Source of the DNA: Actinomycetes bacterium
Lineage (GTDB): Bacteria; Actinomycetota; Actinomycetes; Actinomycetales; Demequinaceae
Direction of reading: 5' to 3'
Assembly (NCBI GenBank): GCA_030428165.1
Contig: JAUIBG010000002.1
Span: 1-48,562, forward strand
DNA length: 48,562 nucleotides
The position numbers were made by a program, and so were the translations under genes. The notes below the pieces were generated by a model. The model was not told the origin of the DNA. It ran no database searches and saw only the letters and a list, made by a program, of their open reading frames with translations. This document shows, piece by piece, positions 10,044 through 19,243 of the stretch (position 1 is the stretch's first letter; every line of letters starts with the position of its first letter).

Positions 10044-10658
10044 TCAGCGCATGGCGGGATCGGGCGACCAGTCCACGTCGATCTGCCGGGCCGTGCGGCG
10101 TGCGAGGTCCTCACCCAGCAGGCGATGGACCAGGTGGAGTCCCATGTGGACGCCAGAGATCAGACCGGCGGAGGTGACGACGTCACCGTCGTCGACCCAG
10201 CGGACGCCGGCGCCGACGTCGGTGACCCCGGCATCGGCCAGGAGCCCCAGGTCCTCCCAGTGCGTGGTCGCGGGGCGGTCGCCGAGCACCCCGGCACGGG
10301 CGAGCAGCACCGAGCCGGTGCAGACCGAGGTGACGAGCGGGCCGCCCGACGTGAGCGCTCGGATGGCGTCCGCCGTGGCGCCGTCGGCCATCACCGCGTC
10401 GAGGTCGATCGTGCCGGGGACGACCACGATGTCGGCGCCGTCCGCCGCGTCGACGGGCGCGAGGCCCGTGACGGTCATGCCCCCGTAGGCCCTGGCATCG
10501 GCTCCGACCGGGCTCACCAGCTCGACGGAGACGGGGTTTGCCTGGCCGTCGCGCTCGAGCAGGCGCCCGGCCGTCAGCAGCACCTCGTATGGCCCGCCGA
10601 CGTCGAGCAGGTCGAAGCCGTCGAACAGCAGGATGGCGACGCGGATCTGATCTCCCAT
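10044..10658 (-). CDS. DJ-1/PfpI family protein (isocyanide-hydratase-like)
   Basis: MGDQIRVAILLFDGFDLLDVGGPYEVL... nucleophile motif SVCTGSVLLARAGVLGDRPATTHW; internal ATG at 10658 preferred over upstream ORF extension. Confidence 0.87.
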   Translation of the reverse strand: MGDQIRVAILLFDGFDLLDVGGPYEVLLTAGRLLERDGQANPVSVELVSPVGADARAYGGMTVTGLAPVDAADGADIVVVPGTIDLDAVMADGATADAIRALTSGGPLVTSVCTGSVLLARAGVLGDRPATTHWEDLGLLADAGVTDVGAGVRWVDDGDVVTSAGLISGVHMGLHLVHRLLGEDLARRTARQIDVDWSPDPAMR

Positions 10659-10702
10659 GCGGCGAGTGTAGGACCCACCGGATCGCCAACGAGTTGCGCA
10701 AT

Positions 10703-10753
10703 GTGGAACAACACGTACGGTCCTAGAGCCTGCGGCCGTACCGAATGTTCCAC
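10703..10753 (+). repeat. 51-bp palindromic element, copy A
   Basis: GTGGAACA-acac-GTACGG-N15-CCGTAC-cgaa-TGTTCCAC then TTGTGG and G-rich tail; same 51-bp span as copies B, C, D. Confidence 0.8.
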
Positions 10754-10849
10754 TTGTGGCGCCGGGGGTGGGGCGGCTGGCCGAATAGACCGCTGGTCGA
10801 AACGGCGGGTGGCCGTGGCCAGGCTCACGGCGAATCCGCCTCCTGCACG

Positions 10850-10904
10850 TATGTGCACCCCAGGTGCGGAGATCGGGCCCGCTCCCGCACACCGAGTGCA
10901 CATA
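10850..10904. repeat. 55-bp double-arm palindrome TATGTGCAC-N5-GTGCGG-N15-CCGCAC-N5-GTGCACATA
   Basis: Both arms perfect and symmetrically spaced. Confidence 0.7.
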
Positions 10905-10989
10905 GCGCAGAGCGAGGGCATGAGGTGCGCCGGCGATCCCCGGCAAGCCCGGGGCGAGGGCCACCAAGCGGTCGGCGCGGGAGACGACA

Positions 10990-11062
10990 AAGCGCGGCCC
11001 GCGCATCGGACAGAGGGGATCAAGCCTGACCGCCCCGGTTGGCCGATGCGCGGGCCGCGCTT
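10990..11062 (-). terminator. Perfect 20-bp inverted repeat downstream of nrdB, possible terminator
   Basis: AAGCGCGGCCCGCGCATCGG (10990-11009) and CCGATGCGCGGGCCGCGCTT (11043-11062), immediately after the nrdB stop. Confidence 0.65.
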
Positions 11063-11073
11063 CGCTGAGGTGT

Positions 11074-12066
11074 CTACTCCGACCGCTTGGTGGCCTGAGC
11101 GTTGACCTCGTAGGAGGTGTTCTGCTGCTCGAAGAAGTTCACGAGCTGCAGGGTGTCGTTCGCAGTCGCCATCCACTTGGCGGGGTTCGCGACGTTGTAC
11201 TCGGGCTCGAAGCCCAGCTCCTCGAGGCGGCGGTCGGTGAGGTACTTGACGTACTGGTTCACGTAGTCCGAGTTGAGGCCCAGGATGCCGCGGGGGAACA
11301 TGTCGCGGTTGTACTGCTCCTCCATCTCGACGGCCTGGAGGATCATGCCGCGGATCTCGTCGGCGAACTCCGGGTCCTGCAGGTCCTCGTTCTCCTCGAG
11401 CACCGTGAGGATCAGGTTGATGCCGAACTGCAGGTGCAGCGACTCGTCGCGGATGATCCAGTCCATCAGCGAGCCGAAGTTGCGCAGCATGTTCCGCTGG
11501 CGGAAGCTCAGCGCCACCATGAAGCCCGAGTAGAACCAGATGCCCTCGAGGATGATGTTGTAGGCGATGAGGTTCCGGATGAAGTCCTTCTTGCCCTCGG
11601 TCGTCGAGATGTCGAGGGTGTCCTCCGTCATGCGCTTGATGAAGGCGGACTCGAACTCCTCCTTGCGCGCCATCGACGGCACCTCGACGTGAGCCGAGTA
11701 GGCCTTCTCACGGTCGATCGGGAACGTCTCGAGGATGTACTCGAACGTCATCGTGTGGTTGGCCTCCTCCCACATCTGCTTCGCGAGGTAGAGGTGCGCC
11801 TCGGGAGCGTTGATGTAGGGGTACACGCCGAACGCGAGCGCCTTGTTGACCAGCAGCTCGTTGGGGTTGAAGTACGAGATGAGGTGCAGCAGCGCGTGCT
11901 TCTCGTCGTCCGTCATGCGCTTGAAGTCCGCGAGGTCCTCGCCGAGCTGGATCTCGTTGGGGAACCACGTGTTCGCGACGGCCTGGTCGTACAGGTCCAT
12001 TGCCCACTGGTAGGTCACGGGCTTGAGCAGCAGCCCGTCCTGAATTCCGGAGCCGAGGATGGCCAT
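11074..12066 (-). CDS. nrdB: Ribonucleotide reductase beta subunit (R2), class Ic-like residues
   Basis: NELLVNKAL, MWEEANHTMTFEYI, LEGIWFYSGF, RDESLHLQFG; adjacent to nrdA. Confidence 0.95.
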   Translation of the reverse strand: MAILGSGIQDGLLLKPVTYQWAMDLYDQAVANTWFPNEIQLGEDLADFKRMTDDEKHALLHLISYFNPNELLVNKALAFGVYPYINAPEAHLYLAKQMWEEANHTMTFEYILETFPIDREKAYSAHVEVPSMARKEEFESAFIKRMTEDTLDISTTEGKKDFIRNLIAYNIILEGIWFYSGFMVALSFRQRNMLRNFGSLMDWIIRDESLHLQFGINLILTVLEENEDLQDPEFADEIRGMILQAVEMEEQYNRDMFPRGILGLNSDYVNQYVKYLTDRRLEELGFEPEYNVANPAKWMATANDTLQLVNFFEQQNTSYEVNAQATKRSE

Positions 12067-12116
12067 GGTGGATCTACTCCCTGATGAAACGTGTGTGAAG
12101 GGTGGTCAGTGTCGGG

Positions 12117-15100
12117 CTACTGGCACGACTCGCACTGGAGTCGCTCCATGGGGTCGACCGGGCACGCGACCCCGTCGACCATGTCGGTGTCGTCACCGGC
12201 CACGGTAAGCATGGACACGCCCTCCGGCGCAAGCGCGGGCTGGTGCTCGACGATGGGCTCGTGCTCGACCGGAGCCGATGCCTCGACCACCGGGGTGGGC
12301 AGGGACGCCGGCGGCAGCTCGGGCTGCTGCGTGGGCGGCACCGCGAAGGCCTTCGACGCGACGTCCGTGAGGACCGTGCTGGGCGCGGTCGCGATGGCGA
12401 TCGTCGCGGCGGCCGGCTCGGCGACGGCCTCGGGGGCCTCGACGACCGGGGTCGCGGCGGTCACAGCGCCGAAGCCCTTCCTGGCAGGAGCCGCGGCAGG
12501 CGCCGTGGTCTGAGCCTGAGGGGCCGCGTTCAGCGGCACCGAGGCGCCCTCGACGATCTCCGCGACCTCACCGGTGGTGATGGGCGCCTCGACCGCGGCC
12601 TCAGCGACCGGGGCCGCCGCGGCATCGGCCGACTTCTTGACGCCGCCGAAGCCCTTGCGCGCACCGCCGAAGCCCTTGCGGGCGGGACCCGCGGCGGCGC
12701 CGGTCTTGGCACGGCCCGACGCGGAGCCGGTCTTGTTGATGTTCTCCGTCTTGTTGACGCGCACCGTCGACTGCTCGGCGGTGTGACGCGGCTTCATGTG
12801 GAGGTAGTACGTCGTCTTGACGCCCTTCTCCCATGCGGCGGCGTAGAGCTCCATCATGTTGTCGACGTCGCGGTCGGCCAGGTAGATGTTGCGGCTGATC
12901 GCCTGGTCGATCCACTTCTGGGCGCGGGCCGCGACCTCGACGAAGGCGATCGGGCTCAGCTGGAACGAGGTCTTGTAGACCTCGACCAGGTGCTCGGGAA
13001 CGCCCTCGACCTGGCTCAGGTCGCCCTGGGCCTGCAGCAGCTGGTCCTTGACGTCCTCCCACATGCCCAGGTCCTGGAGGTCCTTGACCAGGTTGCGGTT
13101 GACCTCGAGGAACTTTCCGCTCGAGGTGTTGCGCGAGAAGATCTGCGAGAACTGCGGGTCGAAGCCGGGCGTGGTGCCGGCGACGAGACCGATCGAGGCG
13201 GTGGGCGCGACGGCCATCAGCGTGGCGTTGCGGATGCCGCCCGCCACCTTCTCGCGCATCGCGTCCCAGTCCTGACGGGTGGTGCGGTCCACGTCGATCG
13301 CGAGGCCGCGGTCGGCCTCGGTCTCGGCGATGGTGTCGAACGGCACCTTGCCCTGCGACCAGCCGGAGCCGGCGAAGTTGTTGTAGGAGCCGCGCTCACG
13401 GGCGAGGTCCGCCGAGGCGTCGATCGCGTGGTAGCTGACGAACTCGACGATCTCGTCGATGAGGTCGTAGGCCTCCTGCGACTCGTAGGCGAGTCCCATC
13501 TTCTCCGTGATGTCGGTGAAGCCCATGACGCCAAGGCCGATCGCGCGGTTCTCGGAGTTCGCGAACTCCGACTCCGGCACCGACGACAGCGTGATGTCGA
13601 CCAGGTTGTCGAGCTGGCGCACGGCGAGGCGCGTCGAGTCCTTCATGCGGTCCCAGTCGATCTTGCCGTCCTTGAAGTGGGCCGGCAGGTTGATCGACGC
13701 CAGGTTGCAGACCGCGATGTTGTCGCGGTCCTGCGGCAGGCAGATCTCGGTGCAGAGGTTCGACAGGTGGATGGTGCCGGTGTTGGTGTTCAGGGCACGG
13801 TTGTTGATCGTGTCCTTCCACGTGAGCCAGGGGTGCGAGGTGGTCTGCAGCGTCACGAGGATCTGCTTGTACTGCTCGCGGGCGCGCATCTTCTGGAAGG
13901 CGCGCATCTTGCCCTCGCCCGCCAGCTGCACGTACTCGGCATAGCGCGCCGAGAAGGCGGAGCCGGTGAGCTCGACCAGGTCGGGGGTCTCGGCCGGGTC
14001 GAAGAGGTACCAGTCCTGGTCGTCGCGGACGCGCTTCATGAACTCGTCGGAGATCCACACCGCAGTGTTGGCCGTGCGGGTGCGGCGGTACGGGTCGCCG
14101 GAGTTCTGGCGCAGGTCGAGGAACTGGTGGAAGTCGAGGTGCCAGTTCTCCATGTAGAAGGCCAGCGCACCGAACTTCTTGCCGCCACGCGACACGGCGC
14201 GGAGCGTCGAGTCGATGGTGTGCATGAAGGGGATGGGGCCGGTCGAGGTGGTGTTGTTCGACTTGATGGGCGAGCCCTCGGAGCGGAGCTTGGTCACCGA
14301 CAGGCCGATGCCGCCCGTGCCCTTGGTCAACCACATGACGTCGCGCACCGACTTGGCGATGTGCTCGATGTCGTCCTCCATCTGCATGACGAAGCAGTTG
14401 GAGAGCTGGGGGTACGAGGTGCCGGCGTTCACCAGCGTCGAGCCGGCGGGCAGGTAGTCGAGGGTCGAGATCTTGTTGTAGAACTCGATCGCGTGCTTGG
14501 TCGGATCCGCCTCGTTGAGGGACAGGCCCATGGCGACGCGCATCCAGAAGTACTGGGGGACCTCGAGCGGCTTCCGGTGGCGGTCGGTGATCATGTAGCG
14601 GTTGCGCATGGTCACGGTGCCGATGTAGCGCATCAGGTCGTCACGGGTGTGGTCGAGCACCGCGGCGAGGGCGTCGAGGTCGAAGTGCGACTCGAGGCGG
14701 GTGTCGAGCAGGCCCTCCTCGACGGCGTCGCGGATGTAGCCAGGGAAGCGCGCCTGGTGGAGCAGCGAGAGCTCGAGGTCGGTGTCGTAGCCGCCGAGTA
14801 CGCGCTTGTAGATGACCTTGCGCAGCAGGCGGGCAGCGATGATGTCGAAGTCCGGGTCGTCCTTGACGTTCTGCACGGCGACGTTGATCGCGGCCTCGTC
14901 GAGCTGCTCGGTGGTGATGCCGTCGAACAGCGTGATCGCCAGCTCCGACGCCACCTGCGTGACCTTGGAGATGCGGTCCTCGAGGCCGTCGGCGGCGCGC
15001 TCGATCGCCTTGTTGATCATGTCGGCGTTGTACGGCTCCTTGGTGCCGTCGCGCTTGGTGACACGGATGCCCTGGACCGGGATGGATCCAGTGGTGACCG

Positions 15101-15140
15101 GTGCTGCCTCGACCTCTGACGCGTTCTCAGTGACGGTCAT
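12117..15140 (-). CDS. nrdA: Ribonucleoside-diphosphate reductase alpha subunit
   Basis: N-terminal ATP-cone (VTKRDGTKEPYNADMINKAIERAADG); LSNCFVMQMEDD; NLCTEICLP; C-terminal redox pair CESCQ; start ATG at 15140. Confidence 0.95.
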   Translation of the reverse strand: MTVTENASEVEAAPVTTGSIPVQGIRVTKRDGTKEPYNADMINKAIERAADGLEDRISKVTQVASELAITLFDGITTEQLDEAAINVAVQNVKDDPDFDIIAARLLRKVIYKRVLGGYDTDLELSLLHQARFPGYIRDAVEEGLLDTRLESHFDLDALAAVLDHTRDDLMRYIGTVTMRNRYMITDRHRKPLEVPQYFWMRVAMGLSLNEADPTKHAIEFYNKISTLDYLPAGSTLVNAGTSYPQLSNCFVMQMEDDIEHIAKSVRDVMWLTKGTGGIGLSVTKLRSEGSPIKSNNTTSTGPIPFMHTIDSTLRAVSRGGKKFGALAFYMENWHLDFHQFLDLRQNSGDPYRRTRTANTAVWISDEFMKRVRDDQDWYLFDPAETPDLVELTGSAFSARYAEYVQLAGEGKMRAFQKMRAREQYKQILVTLQTTSHPWLTWKDTINNRALNTNTGTIHLSNLCTEICLPQDRDNIAVCNLASINLPAHFKDGKIDWDRMKDSTRLAVRQLDNLVDITLSSVPESEFANSENRAIGLGVMGFTDITEKMGLAYESQEAYDLIDEIVEFVSYHAIDASADLARERGSYNNFAGSGWSQGKVPFDTIAETEADRGLAIDVDRTTRQDWDAMREKVAGGIRNATLMAVAPTASIGLVAGTTPGFDPQFSQIFSRNTSSGKFLEVNRNLVKDLQDLGMWEDVKDQLLQAQGDLSQVEGVPEHLVEVYKTSFQLSPIAFVEVAARAQKWIDQAISRNIYLADRDVDNMMELYAAAWEKGVKTTYYLHMKPRHTAEQSTVRVNKTENINKTGSASGRAKTGAAAGPARKGFGGARKGFGGVKKSADAAAAPVAEAAVEAPITTGEVAEIVEGASVPLNAAPQAQTTAPAAAPARKGFGAVTAATPVVEAPEAVAEPAAATIAIATAPSTVLTDVASKAFAVPPTQQPELPPASLPTPVVEASAPVEHEPIVEHQPALAPEGVSMLTVAGDDTDMVDGVACPVDPMERLQCESCQ

Positions 15141-15258
15141 GCTTCCCCCTAGGTGTGACAAGAAAATGCAAAGTCTGCACGGGCGGAGTCGTGGGGACCG
15201 GGCCCGATTTGGTTCCACGAGAGTAACGCCCAGAACGTCAAACTACAACCGTGTAACA

Positions 15259-15305
15259 CCAAGATATTGGGTTGATTTGAGTTATCCACCACTAGATGTA
15301 GTGGT
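15259..15305. promoter_or_regulatory. Pair of putative NrdR boxes upstream of nrdA
   Basis: CCAAGATATTGG (15259-15270) and ACCACTAGATGTAGTGGT (15288-15305), centres 32 bp apart, upstream of the minus-strand nrdAB. Confidence 0.65.
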
Positions 15306-15493
15306 CGGTGCACGACACGCCTACGTATCCACAGATCGACGGCGTGTCCTCCACAGGATGTCCACCGGCGAGGTGGAGACTCTGCGGCCTCCAACCACCT
15401 TCCCACCGGGGTCTGACACGGACTCGGAACCGGCATCGGCCCCGCCGCACCGCTGCAGTTCGCGGTCAGCCGTGAAGCGGGAGGACCCACAAA

Positions 15494-15542
15494 CGGTCAG
15501 GTTTGTCCGCTTCGCGTCCCACATCCCGGACAAACCGGACCG
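15494..15542. repeat. 49-bp near-perfect hairpin in the nrdA-upp intergenic region
   Basis: CGGTCAGGTTTGTCCG (15494-15509) / CGGACAAACCGGACCG (15527-15542): 16-position arms with one mismatch. Confidence 0.7.
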
Positions 15543-15759
15543 CTACTGGTGCGAGAAGCGGCAGCACGCGAGCGCATTGCAGCGCGTGGGTGCAGATGCG
15601 CATCACCTCGGCGCACGAAATCGTCAGATGGCGTTGCGGCCCCACGGCAGACTCGGGGTAGGTGTCGATTCGGTGCGCCGAAGCGCACGGGGCAGGCAGG
15701 CGGGGCAGGCAAGCGGGGCATGCGCGGCCCGGAGGCGCGCGCGAGAACTATCCGACGGG

Positions 15760-16395
15760 CTAGACCACGCCGTACAGGCGGTCGCCGGCGTCGCCCAGGC
15801 CCGGCACGATGAAGCCCACCTCGTTGAGGCGGTCGTCGACCCGCGCCACGACGACGCTGACCTCGGCCCTGTCGCCCACGGCATCGGTCACGTTGTCGAT
15901 GCCCTCGGGCGCCGCGAGCAGGCACACGCACGTCACGTCGGTGGCCCCGCGCTCCAGCACGTACTCGATCGCCGCGATCAGCGATCCGCCGGTGGCGAGC
16001 ATCGGGTCGACGATGAACACCTGGCGGCCGGTGAGGTCCTCGGGCAGGCGGTTCGCATACGTGATCGCCTCGAGCGTCTCCTCGTCGCGCTTCAGTCCGA
16101 GGAAGCCCACCTCGGCGCTCGGCAGCACGCGCGTCATGCCGTCGAGCATGCCCAGGCCGGCACGCAGGATCGGCACGATGATCGGGGCCGGGTCGGCGAT
16201 GCGGGTGCCGGTCGTGGTGGTGAGCGGCGTCTCGACCTCGCACTGCTCCACACGCACGTGGCGGGTGGCCTCGTAGGCCAGCAGCGTGACGAGCTCGTCG
16301 ACGAGCTGGCGGAAGATCGGCGATGGCGTGTTCTTGTCCCGCAGCACGGTGACCTTGTGGTCGATGAGCGGGTGGTCGGCAACGTGCAGGCGCAT
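15760..16395 (-). CDS. upp: Uracil phosphoribosyltransferase
   Basis: [45 protein letters not shown]...[19 protein letters not shown]...[13 protein letters not shown]. Confidence 0.95.
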   Translation of the reverse strand: MRLHVADHPLIDHKVTVLRDKNTPSPIFRQLVDELVTLLAYEATRHVRVEQCEVETPLTTTTGTRIADPAPIIVPILRAGLGMLDGMTRVLPSAEVGFLGLKRDEETLEAITYANRLPEDLTGRQVFIVDPMLATGGSLIAAIEYVLERGATDVTCVCLLAAPEGIDNVTDAVGDRAEVSVVVARVDDRLNEVGFIVPGLGDAGDRLYGVV

Positions 16396-16441
16396 AGCAC
16401 CACCGTAGTCGGGCAGGGCCGCTCCCGGTAGCGTGAGCGCC

Positions 16442-16912
16442 ATGACGACATGGGCGGGCGAGGGCATCTGGGAGCAGCCGATGCTGCGCGCCCTCGCGCT
16501 CGCCCGTGCGGCTGGCGACGCGGGCGACGTGCCGGTCGGCGCGGTGGTCGTCGGGCCCGACGGGACCGTGGTGGGCGAGGGCGCGAATGAGCGCGAGGCG
16601 TCCCACGACCCCACCTCCCACGCCGAGGTGGTCGCGCTGCGCGCCGCGGCATCGGCGCTGGGCCGCTGGCGGCTCGACGACTGCACCCTGGTCGTCACCC
16701 TCGAGCCCTGCCTGATGTGCGCGGGCGCGCTGCTGCAGGCCAGGATGCCGCGCCTCGTGCTGGGCGCGTGGGACGAGAAGGCCGGCGCATGCGGCTCGGT
16801 GTGGGACGTCGTGAGGGACGCTCGCCTCTTCCGTCCCGTCGAGGTGATCGCTGGCATCGAGGCGCAGGCGTGCGCCGACGTCCTCACCGACTTCTTCGAC
16901 GACAGGCGGTAG
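16442..16912 (+). CDS. tadA: tRNA-specific adenosine deaminase
   Basis: DVPVGAVVV...[10 protein letters not shown]...[12 protein letters not shown] deaminase motifs. Confidence 0.93.
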   Translation: MTTWAGEGIWEQPMLRALALARAAGDAGDVPVGAVVVGPDGTVVGEGANEREASHDPTSHAEVVALRAAASALGRWRLDDCTLVVTLEPCLMCAGALLQARMPRLVLGAWDEKAGACGSVWDVVRDARLFRPVEVIAGIEAQACADVLTDFFDDRR

Positions 16913-16957
16913 CCGGCCCGTGGCCGATGCCGGGGCCGGTCCCGCTCGCGACGCCGC

Positions 16958-18178
16958 CTAGGACTGGCGCAGGATGCGGGGCGCCACGATGTCGGCGAAG
17001 GTCGCGCTGCCGCCCTGCACCCACTCCCCCGCGAGCGCGCGGGCGGCGAGCAACACCGAGCGCGCCGCCGGAGCCCTCAGCTCCTCGTCGAGGGTCTCGA
17101 TGTCGGCAACCTTCGCGGCGCCCACGATGCGGCGCGCCATCTTGGCCGACGCGAACAGAATCGACTCCCGGCGCCACGTCTCGAGCCTGAGCGCGACGAA
17201 CTCCTCGCCCCAGACCCGCGGGTCGACGGGGGACGCGGCACGGGCGGCGAAGTCCTCGGCGAACGCGTTCCAGGTGATGTCCGCGAGGTTCAGGGCCCAG
17301 GCCGCCTTCTCGGCGTTGCCGAGCGCGGTGGCGCGCGCCGCCGCGAAGGCGTAGTTGGCGAACGCGGCGCCCAGGTCGAACGCGACAGGGCCGTAGAACG
17401 CGAACTCCGAGTCGAACACCTTGACCGAGTCAGCCGCCTGGCCATCCTCGCTGCGGACCATCACGCTGCCGGTGTGGAGGTCGCCGTGGATCAGCGCCTC
17501 CGCCTGCGTCATGAACTTCCACTTGGCGTCGCCCATAGCGCGCGCGAACACGGGGTCGGCGGCCAGGTCCGCCGCGTCGACCTCGTTCGCGGGCAGCACG
17601 ACGTTGCGGCCGGCGTCCACGACGGGCTCGGTGAAGACCAGGTCCTCGGTGATGGTGCACAGGTCGGGGTTGACCGCCTCGGCCAGGGCCGCCGCCTGCT
17701 CGCCCCTGTCCATGCCCAGCACCGACGTGCCGAACGCGACCGCGGCGACGTAGCGGCCCACGACCTCGGCGGCGCCGTCCGCATAGACGCCCGAGTTGAG
17801 GGCGCCGCGCCACACCTGGTGGTCGCTGAGGTCCTCGAGCGCGAGGATGTAGCGCTCCGGGTCGAAGTCGATCAGCTCGACGACCAGCTCGGGCACGAGC
17901 GCGTGGTGAGCCGAGAGCGAGCCGGCCTCGCGAGCGGCGCGCTCCGGCGTCATCGGCCACCCCTCACCCGTCATGCGCACGTACGGCAGCGCCTGCTTCA
18001 GCACCAGACCGCGGCCGTCGGCGTCCTTGAGGATGAACACCAGGTTGAGGTTGCCGTCGCCGATCTCGTCCACCGAGACCAGCCGGTCGGCGTCGATGCG
18101 CGCCGAGAGCGTCGGGTTGCCGCGGACGTAGCCCGCGATGTTGTCGTTCGTGAGGAACTCGTAGGTGGCGCTGGACAT
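16958..18178 (-). CDS. mtnK: S-methyl-5-thioribose kinase-like (MTR/5-deoxyribose kinase)
   Basis: [54 protein letters not shown]; clustered with mtnA and an aldolase. Confidence 0.9.
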   Translation of the reverse strand: MSSATYEFLTNDNIAGYVRGNPTLSARIDADRLVSVDEIGDGNLNLVFILKDADGRGLVLKQALPYVRMTGEGWPMTPERAAREAGSLSAHHALVPELVVELIDFDPERYILALEDLSDHQVWRGALNSGVYADGAAEVVGRYVAAVAFGTSVLGMDRGEQAAALAEAVNPDLCTITEDLVFTEPVVDAGRNVVLPANEVDAADLAADPVFARAMGDAKWKFMTQAEALIHGDLHTGSVMVRSEDGQAADSVKVFDSEFAFYGPVAFDLGAAFANYAFAAARATALGNAEKAAWALNLADITWNAFAEDFAARAASPVDPRVWGEEFVALRLETWRRESILFASAKMARRIVGAAKVADIETLDEELRAPAARSVLLAARALAGEWVQGGSATFADIVAPRILRQS

Positions 18179-18217
18179 CGTCGTCCTTCCTTGGATCGGT
18201 GGGAGAGTATCGGGTCG

Positions 18218-19243
18218 CTAGGTCGCTGGGACGTAGCGGTTCTTGTGGCGCGAGACCGTGTAGGACAGCAGCAGCGCGACGATCAGCACGAGGCCCTTCG
18301 CGGTGTCCTGGTGGTAGTACTGGGTGCCCATCATCGTCATGCCGGTCAGCACGATCGAGATCAGCAGGGCTCCGAGCAGGGTGCCCCAGGCGTTCGGCTT
18401 GCCGATGCCCAGCACCGAGGTTCCGACCAGCGCGACGGCGACCGCCTCGAGGAGGCTCGAGCTTCCGGCGGAGACGTCGCCCTGGCCGATGCGGGAGACC
18501 AGGATGATGCCGCCGATCGAGGCGAACACGGCGGAGACGACATACGCGAGGCCGTGGTGCAGCTTCACCTTCACGCCGGCGAGGCGGGCGGCCTCGGGGT
18601 TCGCGCCGATCGCGTAGAGCTTGCGGCCCCACGAGGTGCGGCTCAGGACGAACCAGCTCGCCACGACCAGCACCATCATGATGATGACGGGATACGGGAT
18701 GCCGAACAGGGTGCCGCGGTCGATCTGCAGGAACCAGTCGTCGAACTTGCCCGGCGCCGTCGAGCCGTCGGGCAGCACCATGCCGGACGACACCGACTGG
18801 CCGAACACGGGGATGAGCTTCACTCCCTGGATCACGAACATCATGCCGAGCGTCGCGAGCAGGTCGGGGATCTTGAACACCACGATCAGCACGGCGTTCA
18901 TCACGCCGACGATGACGCCGCCGATGAGGACGACGCTCACCGCGGTGGTGCCAGTGAGGTTGTAGAACACCATCGTCATGGCGGCGAGCTGGACGCTCAG
19001 GCCGGCCGTCGAGCCGATCGAGAGGTCAAGGCCGCCGACGACCATGGAGAACGTCACTCCGAGGCCGAGGATCGCCGTCACCGACGCGTACTTCAGCATC
19101 GACAGCACGGAGGCGGAGGTGGCGAAGGCCGGCTCCGTGACCGCGAAGAAGATGAAGAGCGCGACCGTGACGACGATGAAGCCGTACTTGACGATCAGAT
19201 CCCTCACCCGATCGAGCGTCGTGATCTCTGCCTGCGTAGACAC
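18218..19243 (-). CDS. RbsC-like sugar ABC transporter permease
   Basis: VGGLDLSIGSTAGLS, multi-TM; between an RbsA-like ATPase and mtnK. Confidence 0.9.
   Translation of the reverse strand: MSTQAEITTLDRVRDLIVKYGFIVVTVALFIFFAVTEPAFATSASVLSMLKYASVTAILGLGVTFSMVVGGLDLSIGSTAGLSVQLAAMTMVFYNLTGTTAVSVVLIGGVIVGVMNAVLIVVFKIPDLLATLGMMFVIQGVKLIPVFGQSVSSGMVLPDGSTAPGKFDDWFLQIDRGTLFGIPYPVIIMMVLVVASWFVLSRTSWGRKLYAIGANPEAARLAGVKVKLHHGLAYVVSAVFASIGGIILVSRIGQGDVSAGSSSLLEAVAVALVGTSVLGIGKPNAWGTLLGALLISIVLTGMTMMGTQYYHQDTAKGLVLIVALLLSYTVSRHKNRYVPAT

Noticed and set aside
10044-11006. 320-aa extended form of the DJ-1/PfpI ORF
   Set aside because: Extension runs through the intergenic palindromes; the recognisable protein begins at MGDQIRVAILLFDGFD (10658)
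12102-15119. 1005-aa plus-strand ORF opposite nrdA
   Set aside because: Antisense to an unmistakable NrdA; low-complexity Arg/Gly/Val/Asp composition typical of spurious frames in high-GC DNA
14812-16431. 539-aa plus-strand ORF crossing the nrdA-upp intergenic region
   Set aside because: Overlaps nrdA and upp in antisense and contains the NrdR-like boxes and hairpin; no homology-like motif
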